Assembly (NCBI GenBank): GCA_964370735.1
Contig: CAYJLC010000020.1
Span: 1-33,450, forward strand
Reading direction: 5' to 3'
Source: CAYJLC01 sp964370735
GTDB taxonomy: Bacteria > Bacillota > Clostridia > Oscillospirales > Butyricicoccaceae
Length of the DNA: 33,450 bases
Every line of letters starts with the position of its first letter. The stretch's first letter is position 1. Below are positions 7,716-16,396 of this stretch, in pieces. Made by a program: the position numbers and the translations under genes. Under the pieces are notes generated by a model. It was not told the origin of the DNA, did no database searches, and worked only from the letters and a program-made list of their open reading frames with translations.

Positions 7716-8299
7716 TATTGTTCTCCTTTATATTCCTTGAATTTATTATAAAATTCGTTTAATGCATTCGCTCTATGCGAAATTTTGTTTTTGATTTCAC
7801 TATTTATTTCGGCAAAAGTTTTATTATATTCTGGCACTCTGAAGATAGGGTCATATCCAAAGCCATTTTCGCCGGATTTTTCGTGAGTTATTTCGCCAAA
7901 GACTTTGCCTTCGGCAAGGATTTCATCTCCGTTTGGAAAAACTAGTGCAATGCTCGACACGAAATGAGCATTTCTATTTGTTTTATCAGACATTTCGCCT
8001 AATAGTTTTATAATACAAGCTTCGTCATTTTCGGCGTATCTTGCAGAATAAACACCAGGTCTGCAGTCTAAAGCGTCGACGCATAATCCAGAATCATCGG
8101 CGATAGCGGGCATATTAAGCGCCTTGCAAACAGCCTTTGCCTTAATCATAGCATTTTCAGCGAAAGTCGTGCCTGTTTCTTCTATTTCGTCGGTAAAACC
8201 TAAATCTCTTGCTATTAATATTTTAACACCAAACTGTGTCAATATTTGGGAAATTTCGTGAACTTTCTTAACATTTGCAGAGGCAATAACAATTTCCAT
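7715..8299 (-). CDS. rdgB: XTP/dITP diphosphatase (HAM1 family)
   Basis: This 194-aa housecleaning enzyme hydrolyses dITP, XTP and dHAPTP to monophosphates so they are not built into DNA. Visible motifs are IASANVKKVHEI at the N-terminus, ADDSGL (67-72) carrying the catalytic Asp, PGVYSARYA, GFGYDPIF and ISHRANAL. Length is typical. It overlaps rph by one base and yhbY by one base. The rph-rdgB pairing is widespread in Bacillota. Confidence 0.95.
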   Translation of the reverse strand: MEIVIASANVKKVHEISQILTQFGVKILIARDLGFTDEIEETGTTFAENAMIKAKAVCKALNMPAIADDSGLCVDALDCRPGVYSARYAENDEACIIKLLGEMSDKTNRNAHFVSSIALVFPNGDEILAEGKVFGEITHEKSGENGFGYDPIFRVPEYNKTFAEINSEIKNKISHRANALNEFYNKFKEYKGEQ

Positions 8300-9021
8300 T
8301 ACATTCCTCCGATAGCTTTTTCTTGTTCTTTAATAAGTTTTGAAATACCTTTTTTACCAAAAGAAAGCATTTTGTCAAGTTCGGCTTTAGAAAACGGACG
8401 TTCTTCGCCTGTTCCACCGATTTCAACAATATTTCCATCGCCTGTCATTATAATATTGCAGTCTACTTGAGCAGAACTGTCTTCAAGATAGCATAAATCC
8501 AGTCGTGGTTCATCCGAAACTATGCCAACGCTAATAGCAGCGACGTTAGAAACGATAGGGTTTTCCGAAAGATCACCTTCGATAATTAATTTTTTAATAG
8601 CAAGACTAAGTGCGACAAATCCACCCGTAATAGATGCACAACGCGTGCCACCATCAGCCTGTAAAACATCGCAATCAATCACGATAGAGCGTTCGCCAAG
8701 TTTAGATAAATCCACGACTGAGCGTAGAGAACGACCGATTAAACGTTGGATTTCTGAACTTCTCGGAGAGATTTTTAACTTTGAGATATCACGACGATTT
8801 CGAGTGTTTGTAGACGATGGTAACATCGAATATTCTGCTGTAATCCATCCTTTTCCTGTGTCTTTAACGTGTGGAGGAACTGAATTTTCGATAGTTGCCG
8901 TACATAAAACCCAAGTATCACCTTGTTTTATTAATACCGAACCGTCGGCGTGTTTGGTAAAATCTTTTATAATTTTAGTTTTTCTAATTTCATCATTTCT
9001 TCTTAAATCTGGTCTAGACAT
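8299..9021 (-). CDS. rph: ribonuclease PH
   Basis: This 240-aa phosphorolytic 3'-5' exoribonuclease trims tRNA and rRNA 3' ends. The N-terminus RPDLRRNDEIR, the GWITAEYSMLPSST segment, the RSLRSVVDL arginines and the QADGGTRCASITG active-site region are diagnostic, and the length matches the family. It starts 22 bp after ftsY ends in the same operon. A 1-bp overlap couples it to rdgB. Confidence 0.96.
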   Translation of the reverse strand: MSRPDLRRNDEIRKTKIIKDFTKHADGSVLIKQGDTWVLCTATIENSVPPHVKDTGKGWITAEYSMLPSSTNTRNRRDISKLKISPRSSEIQRLIGRSLRSVVDLSKLGERSIVIDCDVLQADGGTRCASITGGFVALSLAIKKLIIEGDLSENPIVSNVAAISVGIVSDEPRLDLCYLEDSSAQVDCNIIMTGDGNIVEIGGTGEERPFSKAELDKMLSFGKKGISKLIKEQEKAIGGM

Positions 9022-9043
9022 TTATTTACTCCTTTATATCACT

Positions 9044-9949
9044 TTATTCGAATAAAGCGTCGACAAAATCGACCTTATCAAATTCAATTAAATCATCTTT
9101 TTGTTCGCCAATTCCAACAAGTTTCACAGGGATTTTAAGCTCACTTGAAATAGGAATTACGATGCCACCTTTAGCCGTGCCGTCGAGTTTTGTTAGAATA
9201 ATGCCTGTTATTTCAGAAATTTTAGAAAATTCTTTCGCTTGGTTAACAGCGTTTTGACCTGTTGTAGCATCAAGCGCTAAAAGCGTTTCTTTTGAACAAT
9301 CTACAAGGTTATTTTTTATAATTTTCGAAATTTTTTCTAGTTCAGCCATTAAATTCGACTTATTATGAAGCCTTCCAGCAGTATCGACAATAATTATGTC
9401 AGAATTTTTAGCTTTTGCAGACGCAATCGCATCATAAACCACAGCAGCAGGGTCCGAGCCTTCATAATGCTTTACAATGTCGCACTCGGCACGTTCCGCC
9501 CAAATTGTAAGTTGCTCAGATGCAGCAGCTCTAAAAGTGTCACCAGCGCAAAGTAGAACTTTTTTGCCCTCTGAAACGTATTTTGTGGCAAGTTTACCGA
9601 TAGTTGTGGTCTTTCCAACGCCATTTACACCGATTACCAGAATAATCGACGGTTTCGTTTCGCAAACTATTGGCTGATTTTCAACCATCATTTCGACTAA
9701 AATTTCCTTTAAAACAGCTTTTAACTGCTCTGCATTCTCAACACGCTTAAGTTTTGCACGTTTTTCAAGCTCTTTTCGGCAATTTGCAGCAACATAAGGC
9801 CCTAAATCGGACAGAATAAGCGCCTCTTCGAGTTCGTCGAGCATATCATCGTCGATTTCGTGGAAAGTCGAGAAAATAGCATCGACTTTATCGGTTACAG
9901 CTTGCGTTGTTTTGGTTATTTTATCTTTAATTTTATCAAAAAACCCCAT
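9044..9949 (-). CDS. ftsY: signal recognition particle receptor FtsY
   Basis: This 301-aa SRP-family GTPase docks ribosome-SRP complexes at the membrane. A short N-terminal amphipathic region (MGFFDKIKDKITKTTQ) replaces the long acidic domain of proteobacterial FtsY, as is usual in Gram-positives. The NG domain has GVNGVGKTT (107-115), the DTFRAAASEQL insert motif, DTAGRLHNK and TKLDGTAKGG. It lies 10 bp from smc, and smc-ftsY adjacency is conserved in Bacillota. Confidence 0.97.
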   Translation of the reverse strand: MGFFDKIKDKITKTTQAVTDKVDAIFSTFHEIDDDMLDELEEALILSDLGPYVAANCRKELEKRAKLKRVENAEQLKAVLKEILVEMMVENQPIVCETKPSIILVIGVNGVGKTTTIGKLATKYVSEGKKVLLCAGDTFRAAASEQLTIWAERAECDIVKHYEGSDPAAVVYDAIASAKAKNSDIIIVDTAGRLHNKSNLMAELEKISKIIKNNLVDCSKETLLALDATTGQNAVNQAKEFSKISEITGIILTKLDGTAKGGIVIPISSELKIPVKLVGIGEQKDDLIEFDKVDFVDALFE

Positions 9950-9959
9950 TTTTATCTCC

Positions 9960-12900
9960 TTAAAGTTTCATTTTTAGTAATTTAGATACACCTTTATTCT
10001 CCATAGTGACACCATAAAGAATATCGGCGCTTTGCATTGTTCCTTTTCTATGAGTTATAACAATAAATTGCGTGTTAATACAGTTATTTTTTAAATATTC
10101 GGCATATTTAGTAACATTTATGTCGTCTAAAGCAGAGTCGATTTCATCTAGAACACAAAACGGAGTCGGCTTGCAGGTAACGATTGAAAAAAGTATTGCA
10201 ATAGCGACAAAAGCGCGTTCTCCACCAGAAAGCAGGCTAAGCGATTTTTCTTTTTTTCCAGGAGGGCAAACGTAAATCTCGATGCCACTATTTAGAACGT
10301 CTTCAGGGTCAGAAAGTTCTAAAATACCATATCCACCACCAAAAAGATGGCAAAAAACATCTTCGAAAGTTGAATTTATTTTGTTAAATTCTTTTATAAA
10401 AACATCTTTCATTTCAGTTTCAATTGTGAAAATAAGCTTATCAACTTCAAGTTTTGATTTCTTAATATCATCAACTTGAACAAAAAGTTCCTCATATTCG
10501 TCTTTTATAGTAATATACTCGTCAATAGAGTCTAAATTTATGTTTCCAAGCCCTTTTATTTGTAAATTTAGGTCGGAAACAATGTTTTTTAGCTCATTTT
10601 TGCTTAGTTCAGTAGAAAAACACATCATTTCTGAGTATGGCACATCATATTTGTCAATAAGTTTTGTCAAAATATCGTGCTTTCGTTCTTCTGCACGCTC
10701 GATGTGATTTTCTAGGTTAATAAACTCTTTTTCAAGGTCGATACGCTGTTCAGTTATATCACTAGACTTGCTTGAAAGTAGAATTATTTCGGCGTTTAAA
10801 ACATCTTTTTTTGCATTAATTTCAAATTTTTCATTATTATTTGCGTTTTTTTCATTTTCAAAATCTTCAATGTTTTCAAGTGTTGTAGCTTTTTCTAATT
10901 CCATTTTTAAAATATCAGAATCAATTTCAGAAATCTTAAGCAAGTTATATTCGATTTGCTTGCGATTTAAGTCTATTTTTTCGATAAAATTAGCAAATTC
11001 AGCCTCTTTTGACTGCAAAATATGCTTAGAAATTTGAATTTCACTTTCAAGCTTTAAAACATAAGAATTATTTGCAGAAATTTTTTCGTTAAGTTCGATT
11101 TTTTGACGGTTTAATAATGTTTCTTTTTCTAATAAATCCGTCATAGCTTTATCGCAGTTTAAAAGAATATTTTGTTCAGAAAGTTTTGCATTTTCAAGGT
11201 TTTTCAATTTGTTTTTGTGTTCAAAAATACCTAAATTCTTATTTGCACGTCCTCCGGATATCGCGCCACCTTTATGAAAAGTTTCGCCGTCAATGGTAAC
11301 AATTTTCAAATTTTCAGTTCGAGAAATTTCAAGAGCAGTTTTGCTATTATCTACAATTAAAGTATCGCCTAAAGCACGAAAAATCACATTTTCATACATT
11401 TTTTCAAACTTTATAATGTCGCAAGCGTGACCGACTACACCAGGTCTATTTTTAAACCGAGAAAAGTCAGATTTTTTAGAGTAGATTTTATCAAGTGGTA
11501 AAAATGTCGCAAAACCAACTCGCTCTTTTTTGAGCAAATCTATCGCTGAAATTGCATTTTCAGCAGTTTTAACAATAATATTGTTCGAAAAACCACCTAA
11601 AGCCGTATTTATCGCAAGCGAGAAATTTTCTTCTACGGAAATTATCGATGATACGGTTCCGATTATGCCATCAAGATTTTTGTTATTTACAACAAATCCA
11701 ATACTTTTTGGCAAGAAATCTAGGTTATCTAGCAGATTTTTAGTGAATTTTATATCATTTTCTATTGATTTTAAATTTAAAGTATGCTTTTGTATATTTT
11801 GATTTTCTTCATATAAATTAAGTTCTTTAATTTGTTCGGTAATTTTAAGTATTTCTGCCAAAATAAGCGAATTATCGTTTAAAATAGTGTCTATTTGTTG
11901 AAGTTTTGTATTTATGTTAGCATTATCTTCAGACAAATCAAAAGCTTTATTCTTAAAATTAAGTTCTTCGATTGAAAGTTTTAAATTTTCGTTTTCCTGA
12001 GTAATTCGGTCTTTTCCAGACAGTTTAAAGCTTATTTCTGAGGCTAAAACATCAAATTTTGACTTATTTTCAATGTAAACATTTAATTTTTCAGATTCTT
12101 TTTTAGAAATATCTTCAAGCAAAGAATTTAATTTTCCGATTTCATTTGAAAGCTTTTCGATGCTAAACTTGTTTTTATTTTGCTCCAATTTGTTATTATA
12201 TATATCATTTTTACAAATTGTATATTTTTCGTTTAAGGATTTTTGTTCTTGCTCAATATCAGAAATTTCAATTTTTCGTAGGTTAACTTCATTATTTTTA
12301 AGTATTTCAATCAATTTTAAATACTCTTTTGCCTTGTAAGACTGCTTTTCTAGTGGCTCAAGTTTCGAGTGTTTTTCGTGTAAAATATCCTCTAGCCTAG
12401 ATAAATTTTCAAGAGTTCCTTGCAATTTCTTTTCAGCTTCGTCTTTTTTGTAGCGAAAACGCGTAATTCCAGTCGCTTCATCAAAAAAATCGCGTCTATC
12501 CTTGCTTTTAAGTGACAAAATCTCATCAATTTTACCTTGACCGATGATTGAATAGCCATCTTTCGCAAGACCGGTGTTCATAAGCACATTTTGCACGTCA
12601 AGCAGACGACATTCTTTCTTATTTAAGAAATATTTGCTATCACCACTGCGAAAATACTTGCGAGAAATGAAAATTTCACTCGAATCTATGTCAAAAATGC
12701 GCTTTTCATTGTCCAAAACAAGCGTAACACTCGCAAAAGACACCGGCGCACGCGTTTCCGTACCCATAAAAATTACATCGGACATACTCTGTCCACGCAA
12801 ACTTTTCGACGACTGCTCGCCCAAAACCCAGCGAATTGCGTCTAAAATGTTGGATTTTCCACTGCCATTTGGTCCTACAATCATAGTTAACAGGTCAGAA

Positions 12901-12965
12901 AATTCAATTGTTAATTTGTCTGCAAATGATTTAAAACCTTGAATTTCAAGCCTTTTGAGATACAT
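9960..12965 (-). CDS. smc: chromosome segregation ATPase SMC, short-armed
   Basis: SMC forms the ATP-driven clamp of the bacterial condensin with ScpA and ScpB. Walker A is GPNGSGKS (31-38). The ABC signature LLSGGERAF (from about 911) and Walker B FCVLDEID (about 936-943) form the C-terminal half of the head. A hinge domain spans about 425-575 (LDGIIGTVSS to GGAISGGRA), with coiled-coil arms of roughly 245 residues before it and about 300 after. The total of 1001 aa is well below the roughly 1180-1190 aa usual in Bacillota, and both arms are short while head and hinge look intact. No frameshift is evident. It is followed at 10 bp by ftsY. Confidence 0.95.
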   Translation of the reverse strand: MYLKRLEIQGFKSFADKLTIEFSDLLTMIVGPNGSGKSNILDAIRWVLGEQSSKSLRGQSMSDVIFMGTETRAPVSFASVTLVLDNEKRIFDIDSSEIFISRKYFRSGDSKYFLNKKECRLLDVQNVLMNTGLAKDGYSIIGQGKIDEILSLKSKDRRDFFDEATGITRFRYKKDEAEKKLQGTLENLSRLEDILHEKHSKLEPLEKQSYKAKEYLKLIEILKNNEVNLRKIEISDIEQEQKSLNEKYTICKNDIYNNKLEQNKNKFSIEKLSNEIGKLNSLLEDISKKESEKLNVYIENKSKFDVLASEISFKLSGKDRITQENENLKLSIEELNFKNKAFDLSEDNANINTKLQQIDTILNDNSLILAEILKITEQIKELNLYEENQNIQKHTLNLKSIENDIKFTKNLLDNLDFLPKSIGFVVNNKNLDGIIGTVSSIISVEENFSLAINTALGGFSNNIIVKTAENAISAIDLLKKERVGFATFLPLDKIYSKKSDFSRFKNRPGVVGHACDIIKFEKMYENVIFRALGDTLIVDNSKTALEISRTENLKIVTIDGETFHKGGAISGGRANKNLGIFEHKNKLKNLENAKLSEQNILLNCDKAMTDLLEKETLLNRQKIELNEKISANNSYVLKLESEIQISKHILQSKEAEFANFIEKIDLNRKQIEYNLLKISEIDSDILKMELEKATTLENIEDFENEKNANNNEKFEINAKKDVLNAEIILLSSKSSDITEQRIDLEKEFINLENHIERAEERKHDILTKLIDKYDVPYSEMMCFSTELSKNELKNIVSDLNLQIKGLGNINLDSIDEYITIKDEYEELFVQVDDIKKSKLEVDKLIFTIETEMKDVFIKEFNKINSTFEDVFCHLFGGGYGILELSDPEDVLNSGIEIYVCPPGKKEKSLSLLSGGERAFVAIAILFSIVTCKPTPFCVLDEIDSALDDINVTKYAEYLKNNCINTQFIVITHRKGTMQSADILYGVTMENKGVSKLLKMKL

Positions 12966-12977
12966 TTTATGCTCCTT

Positions 12978-14042
12978 TTAAAAATAGCAACCTATAATTT
13001 TAAAATACTCGCAGTCATTTTTGATTTTTTCGAGCATTTTTTGGCACTTTTCATCGTTTAAATTGGCGTCAAGCTCAATATAGAAGTAATATTCGAAAGG
13101 AATTTCGGGAATTGAACGAGATTTAATGCTAGTCACGTTAAAACCATCGCCAGCAATACTGCTCATTACCGAAGCAAGTGCGCCTGTATTATGTTTAAGT
13201 TTAAACACTGCGTTTATTTTATTGCCAGTATTACTCATTGTGCTTTTAATAATCGCAAAACGTGTAGTGTTGTCGTTAGTCGTGTTAATATTTTCTGCAA
13301 GAATTTTAAGACCGTATATTTCAGCAGATTCCTTAGATGCGACTGCCGCATAATTTGAATTTGCATTTTCTGAAACAAATTTGGCAGCTAAAGCAGTATT
13401 TGCATACATATTTTGATTAAAACCAAACTTTGAGAGAAACTCTTTGCTTTGCGCTAGTGCTTGGGGATGAGAAAATACATCTGTTATATTTTCGATAGTT
13501 GTACCACTTCTAGCCATCAAATTATGTGAAACTTTTAGGTCATATAAACGGTCAATATAGACATTATACTTGCAAAATAGGTCAAAAACATCGCCGATTT
13601 CACCTGTATGCGAATTTTCAAAAGGCACAACACCATAATATGCATCGCCACTTTCAACAGCTTTGAACACATCTTCAAAACTTGCATAAGAATGATGTTC
13701 ATAATCTGGGAACAATTTTGTGCATGTAATATGCTGAAAAGCACCTTTTTGCCCTTGATAACTAACTTTATTTTGATTTAAAACTTTTCTTTGATATTTT
13801 TTAGAATTGTCCATAACATATTTAATGAACTCTTCATAATAGGTTTTATAATCTTGATTTTCAATATACTTTGAATTGTTAGAAACGACTAATTTTTCGC
13901 GATTTTCATCAAAAATAGGCAGATTGTTTTCCATTTTGTATGTAATAACGTCAATTACTGCGTCCATACGTTCCTCGAAAAGACTCGCCATAGTTTTATC
14001 GATTTCATTAATCTTAATTCTTGCACTCTCTAATTTATTCAT
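12978..14042 (-). CDS. pheA: bifunctional chorismate mutase / prephenate dehydratase
   Basis: This 354-aa P-protein converts chorismate to prephenate and then phenylpyruvate in phenylalanine synthesis. Residues 1-85 form an AroQ-type helical chorismate mutase (SARIKINEIDKTMASLFEERM). The dehydratase begins at VSYQGQKGAFQ (93-103) and contains the TTRF motif (DNTTRFAII). A C-terminal ACT domain (TGALASVMSSIAGDGFNVTSIKSRS) probably senses Phe. It starts the minus-strand unit, divergent from aroB with promoters back to back, and precedes smc by 12 bp, so aromatic synthesis and chromosome/ribosome genes probably share a transcript. Confidence 0.96.
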   Translation of the reverse strand: MNKLESARIKINEIDKTMASLFEERMDAVIDVITYKMENNLPIFDENREKLVVSNNSKYIENQDYKTYYEEFIKYVMDNSKKYQRKVLNQNKVSYQGQKGAFQHITCTKLFPDYEHHSYASFEDVFKAVESGDAYYGVVPFENSHTGEIGDVFDLFCKYNVYIDRLYDLKVSHNLMARSGTTIENITDVFSHPQALAQSKEFLSKFGFNQNMYANTALAAKFVSENANSNYAAVASKESAEIYGLKILAENINTTNDNTTRFAIIKSTMSNTGNKINAVFKLKHNTGALASVMSSIAGDGFNVTSIKSRSIPEIPFEYYFYIELDANLNDEKCQKMLEKIKNDCEYFKIIGCYF

Positions 14043-14074
14043 TTTACACCACCAATTTTTCCTTGTTAAATTCT

Positions 14075-14103
14075 ATTATAACAAATTTTCTTGAATTTGT
14101 ACA
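14075..14103 (-). promoter_or_regulatory. promoter of pheA and the minus-strand operon
   Basis: On the minus strand a TATAAT -10 (14075-14080) is preceded at 17 bp by TGTACA (14098-14103), a 4/6 match to the -35 consensus. Its spacer is occupied by an inverted repeat, which suggests control at this site. Confidence 0.6.
14081..14100. promoter_or_regulatory. candidate operator between pheA and aroB promoters
   Basis: ACAAATT and AATTTGT form an inverted repeat with a 6-bp centre. It fills the -35/-10 spacer of the pheA promoter and ends about 11 bp from the aroB -35. A dimeric regulator bound here could affect both aromatic transcription units. No known operator consensus is recognised. Confidence 0.4.
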
Positions 14104-14110
14104 TAATATA

Positions 14111-14139
14111 TTGCAAAATTTACGCAAATGATGTATAAT
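14111..14139 (+). promoter_or_regulatory. promoter of the aro operon
   Basis: TTGCAA (14111-14116) and TATAAT (14134-14139) have a 17-bp spacer. The leader is only about 25 nt and carries AAGGAG (14157-14162), so there is no room for a T-box or other attenuator before aroB. Confidence 0.75.
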
Positions 14140-14170
14140 TTTATTATCTATACTTTAAGGAGATAAACAA

Positions 14171-15178
14171 ATGAAAATTTCGGTAAACCTAGAACATAAA
14201 AGCTATGACATTTTTATCAAACAGGATATTATTAAAAATATTGCGAATTATCACGATATTGACAGAAAAGTCCTTGTTTTAACGGATGAAAATGTGTCAA
14301 AATCATATCTGGATTTGGTGATGAACCAATTGCCTTATGGTTATTTTTATGTGATAGAGGGTGGCGAAAATTCGAAATCTCTTGAAAATTTTGAGAAAAT
14401 TTTAACCTATATGCTTGAAAATAATTTCGGTAGAAAAGATATGGTTCTTGCGCTTGGTGGTGGTGTCATTGGCGATTTAGCTGGCTTTGTTGCGGCTTCT
14501 TATATGCGTGGCATCGAATATATTAGCATTCCTACGTCGACATTGTCGATGATTGACTCGTCTATCGGTGGTAAAACTGCTGTTAATTTAGGCAAAGTTA
14601 AAAATATTGTTGGCGCATTTCATCACCCAAGTTTGGTGTTAATCGACATAAATACACTTAAAACACTAGAAAAACGTCACGTTTATGCTGGTTTAGTCGA
14701 AGCGTTGAAATCGGGGCTTATTTATGATAAAGAGCTTTATGAAATGTTTCTTTTTGATAATTTTGAAGACAAGCTTGAAGAGATAATTCAAAAATCACTT
14801 ATGGTTAAAAAAGATGTTGTTGAAAAAGACGAAAAAGAGCAGCATTTGCGTAAAATACTTAATTTGGGACATACAATTGGTCATGGAATTGAAAGTTTTT
14901 ATGATTTTAAATATTATCATGGTGAATGTGTTGCTATGGGTATGATTCCTATGATTACAAATGTCGAAACACGCGAAAAAGTTAAAGAAATTTGCAAAAA
15001 AATGGGTATTGATACGAATATAACCTATGATGCCGACAAAGTTTTTGAAATTGTAAAAAAGGATAAAAAGGCGAATAAAAATACTATAACAATCGTGACT
15101 GTTGAGGAAGTTGGCACTGCGATTTTAACTGAAATTACGCTTGATGAACTTTTCGAAATTGTGAAAGGGGATAATTAA
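14171..15178 (+). CDS. aroB: 3-dehydroquinate synthase
   Basis: This 335-aa NAD- and metal-dependent enzyme cyclises DAHP to 3-dehydroquinate, the second shikimate step. The glycine-rich GGGVIGDLAGF segment, the PTSTLSMIDSSIGGKTAVN core, and the metal ligands in LVEALKSG, NLGHTIGHGIE and YHGE are all visible. It is the first gene after the promoter. Its stop overlaps the aroC start (TAATG-type coupling). Confidence 0.97.
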   Translation: MKISVNLEHKSYDIFIKQDIIKNIANYHDIDRKVLVLTDENVSKSYLDLVMNQLPYGYFYVIEGGENSKSLENFEKILTYMLENNFGRKDMVLALGGGVIGDLAGFVAASYMRGIEYISIPTSTLSMIDSSIGGKTAVNLGKVKNIVGAFHHPSLVLIDINTLKTLEKRHVYAGLVEALKSGLIYDKELYEMFLFDNFEDKLEEIIQKSLMVKKDVVEKDEKEQHLRKILNLGHTIGHGIESFYDFKYYHGECVAMGMIPMITNVETREKVKEICKKMGIDTNITYDADKVFEIVKKDKKANKNTITIVTVEEVGTAILTEITLDELFEIVKGDN

Positions 15179-16272
15179 TGGAAAATCTGAAAATTTCACT
15201 TTTCGGTGAATCACATGGCGAGGCAATTGGTTGCACAATCGAGGGTTTGCCGGCAGGAATTAAACTTGATATGGATTTTTTGCGTCATCAGTCCGAATTA
15301 CGCAAGCCAAAAGGCAAAATATCGACAAAAAGACAAGAAAAAGACGATTTTAAAATCGTTAGTGGGTATTTTAATGAACACACGACAGGCACACCACTAA
15401 CTGTATTAATATACAATGAAAATACAAAAAGTAGAGATTACGAGCCGAATAATCTTCGTCCATCTCACGCAGATTTTACTGCTTTTGAGAAATATCAAGG
15501 CTATCAAGATTATCGTGGTGGAGGACATTTTTCTGGAAGGATTACTGCTCCGCTTGTAATTGTCGGTGCGATTGCCCTGCAAATTTTACGTCAGCGTTGT
15601 ATATATATCGGTTCGCATATTTTAAAATGTAAAGACGTTTATGATGATAAATTCGTCGAAGATTTTGATGGCATTTTAGACCAAATTAATTATGTAAATA
15701 ACGAATATTTTCCTGTGATAAATCGTGAAAGTTCGACGAAAATGCTTGAACTTATGGAATCGGCTGCAAACGATGGAAATTCCGTTGGTGGAGTTATCGA
15801 AAGTGCTATAATTGGTCTTGAGGCAGGTATCGGCGAGCCGTTTTGGAATTCAGTAGAAAGCCGACTTTCTAGTCTTTTGTTTTCAGTTCCAGCAGTAAAA
15901 GGTGTGGAATTTGGGCTAGGTTTTGAGTTTTCTGATTATTTTGGTAGCGAAGTTAACGATAGTTTTGTTGCTCACCATGGTACTATTTTAACTAAAACAA
16001 ATAATAATGGTGGTATAAATGGTGGTATTTCAAACGGAATGCCTATAAAGATTAAAACTGTTATAAAACCAACTCCGTCTATATATAAAGAGCAAGAAAC
16101 TGTAAAATATGATACAAAAGAGAACATTTTATATCAAATTAACGGTCGCCATGACCCTGCGATTATTCATCGTGCGAGAGTGGTTATTGATAGTATGTTA
16201 GGGCTTGGGATTTTGGACTTGCTGATGAGCAAATATGGACATAATTTAATTTCAAATATTCAAAATAACTAA
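15178..16272 (+). CDS. aroC: chorismate synthase
   Basis: This 364-aa FMN-dependent enzyme converts EPSP to chorismate. The N-terminal FGESHG motif, the STKRQEKDDF region, RPSHADFTA, and YRGGGHFSGRITAP binding the flavin and substrate are conserved. The C-terminus RHDPAIIHRARVVID is also typical. It is coupled to aroB upstream and separated from aroF by a 94-bp hairpin-rich repeat, the only sizeable gap within the aro genes. Confidence 0.97.
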   Translation: MENLKISLFGESHGEAIGCTIEGLPAGIKLDMDFLRHQSELRKPKGKISTKRQEKDDFKIVSGYFNEHTTGTPLTVLIYNENTKSRDYEPNNLRPSHADFTAFEKYQGYQDYRGGGHFSGRITAPLVIVGAIALQILRQRCIYIGSHILKCKDVYDDKFVEDFDGILDQINYVNNEYFPVINRESSTKMLELMESAANDGNSVGGVIESAIIGLEAGIGEPFWNSVESRLSSLLFSVPAVKGVEFGLGFEFSDYFGSEVNDSFVAHHGTILTKTNNNGGINGGISNGMPIKIKTVIKPTPSIYKEQETVKYDTKENILYQINGRHDPAIIHRARVVIDSMLGLGILDLLMSKYGHNLISNIQNN

Positions 16273-16275
16273 TAA

Positions 16276-16369
16276 AATCCTCAGTCACTGCGTGACAGCT
16301 CCTTTATGAAAGGAGCCAAAGAGCCTCCTTTTAAAAGGAGGTGGCAAGTCTCCCACTTGACGGAGGATT
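16276..16369 (+). repeat. 94-bp hairpin-rich interspersed repeat (MITE-like) inside the aro operon
   Basis: The ends are inverted repeats AATCCTC/GAGGATT. Inside are three further hairpins: GTCAC-TGC-GTGAC (16284-16296), GCTCCTTT-ATG-AAAGGAGC (16298-16316) and a perfect 18-bp palindrome CCTCCTTTTAAAAGGAGG (16324-16341). The sequence resembles a repeat often seen between genes of gut clostridia; I cannot verify its copy number here. It is not coding and has no T-run that would make it a strong terminator, so transcription probably continues into aroF. Confidence 0.75.
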
Positions 16370-16396
16370 ACACATAAAAAAGAAAAGAGAGAAAAA

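Noticed and set aside
8522..9055. 177-residue frame antisense to rph
   Set aside because: Shadow of a conserved gene, with no ribosome binding site or recognisable domain.
14043..14170. T-box or tryptophan/tyrosine attenuator before pheA or aroB
   Set aside because: The predicted leaders are about 25-35 nt, too short, and no T-box TGGNACCGCG-like sequence is present.
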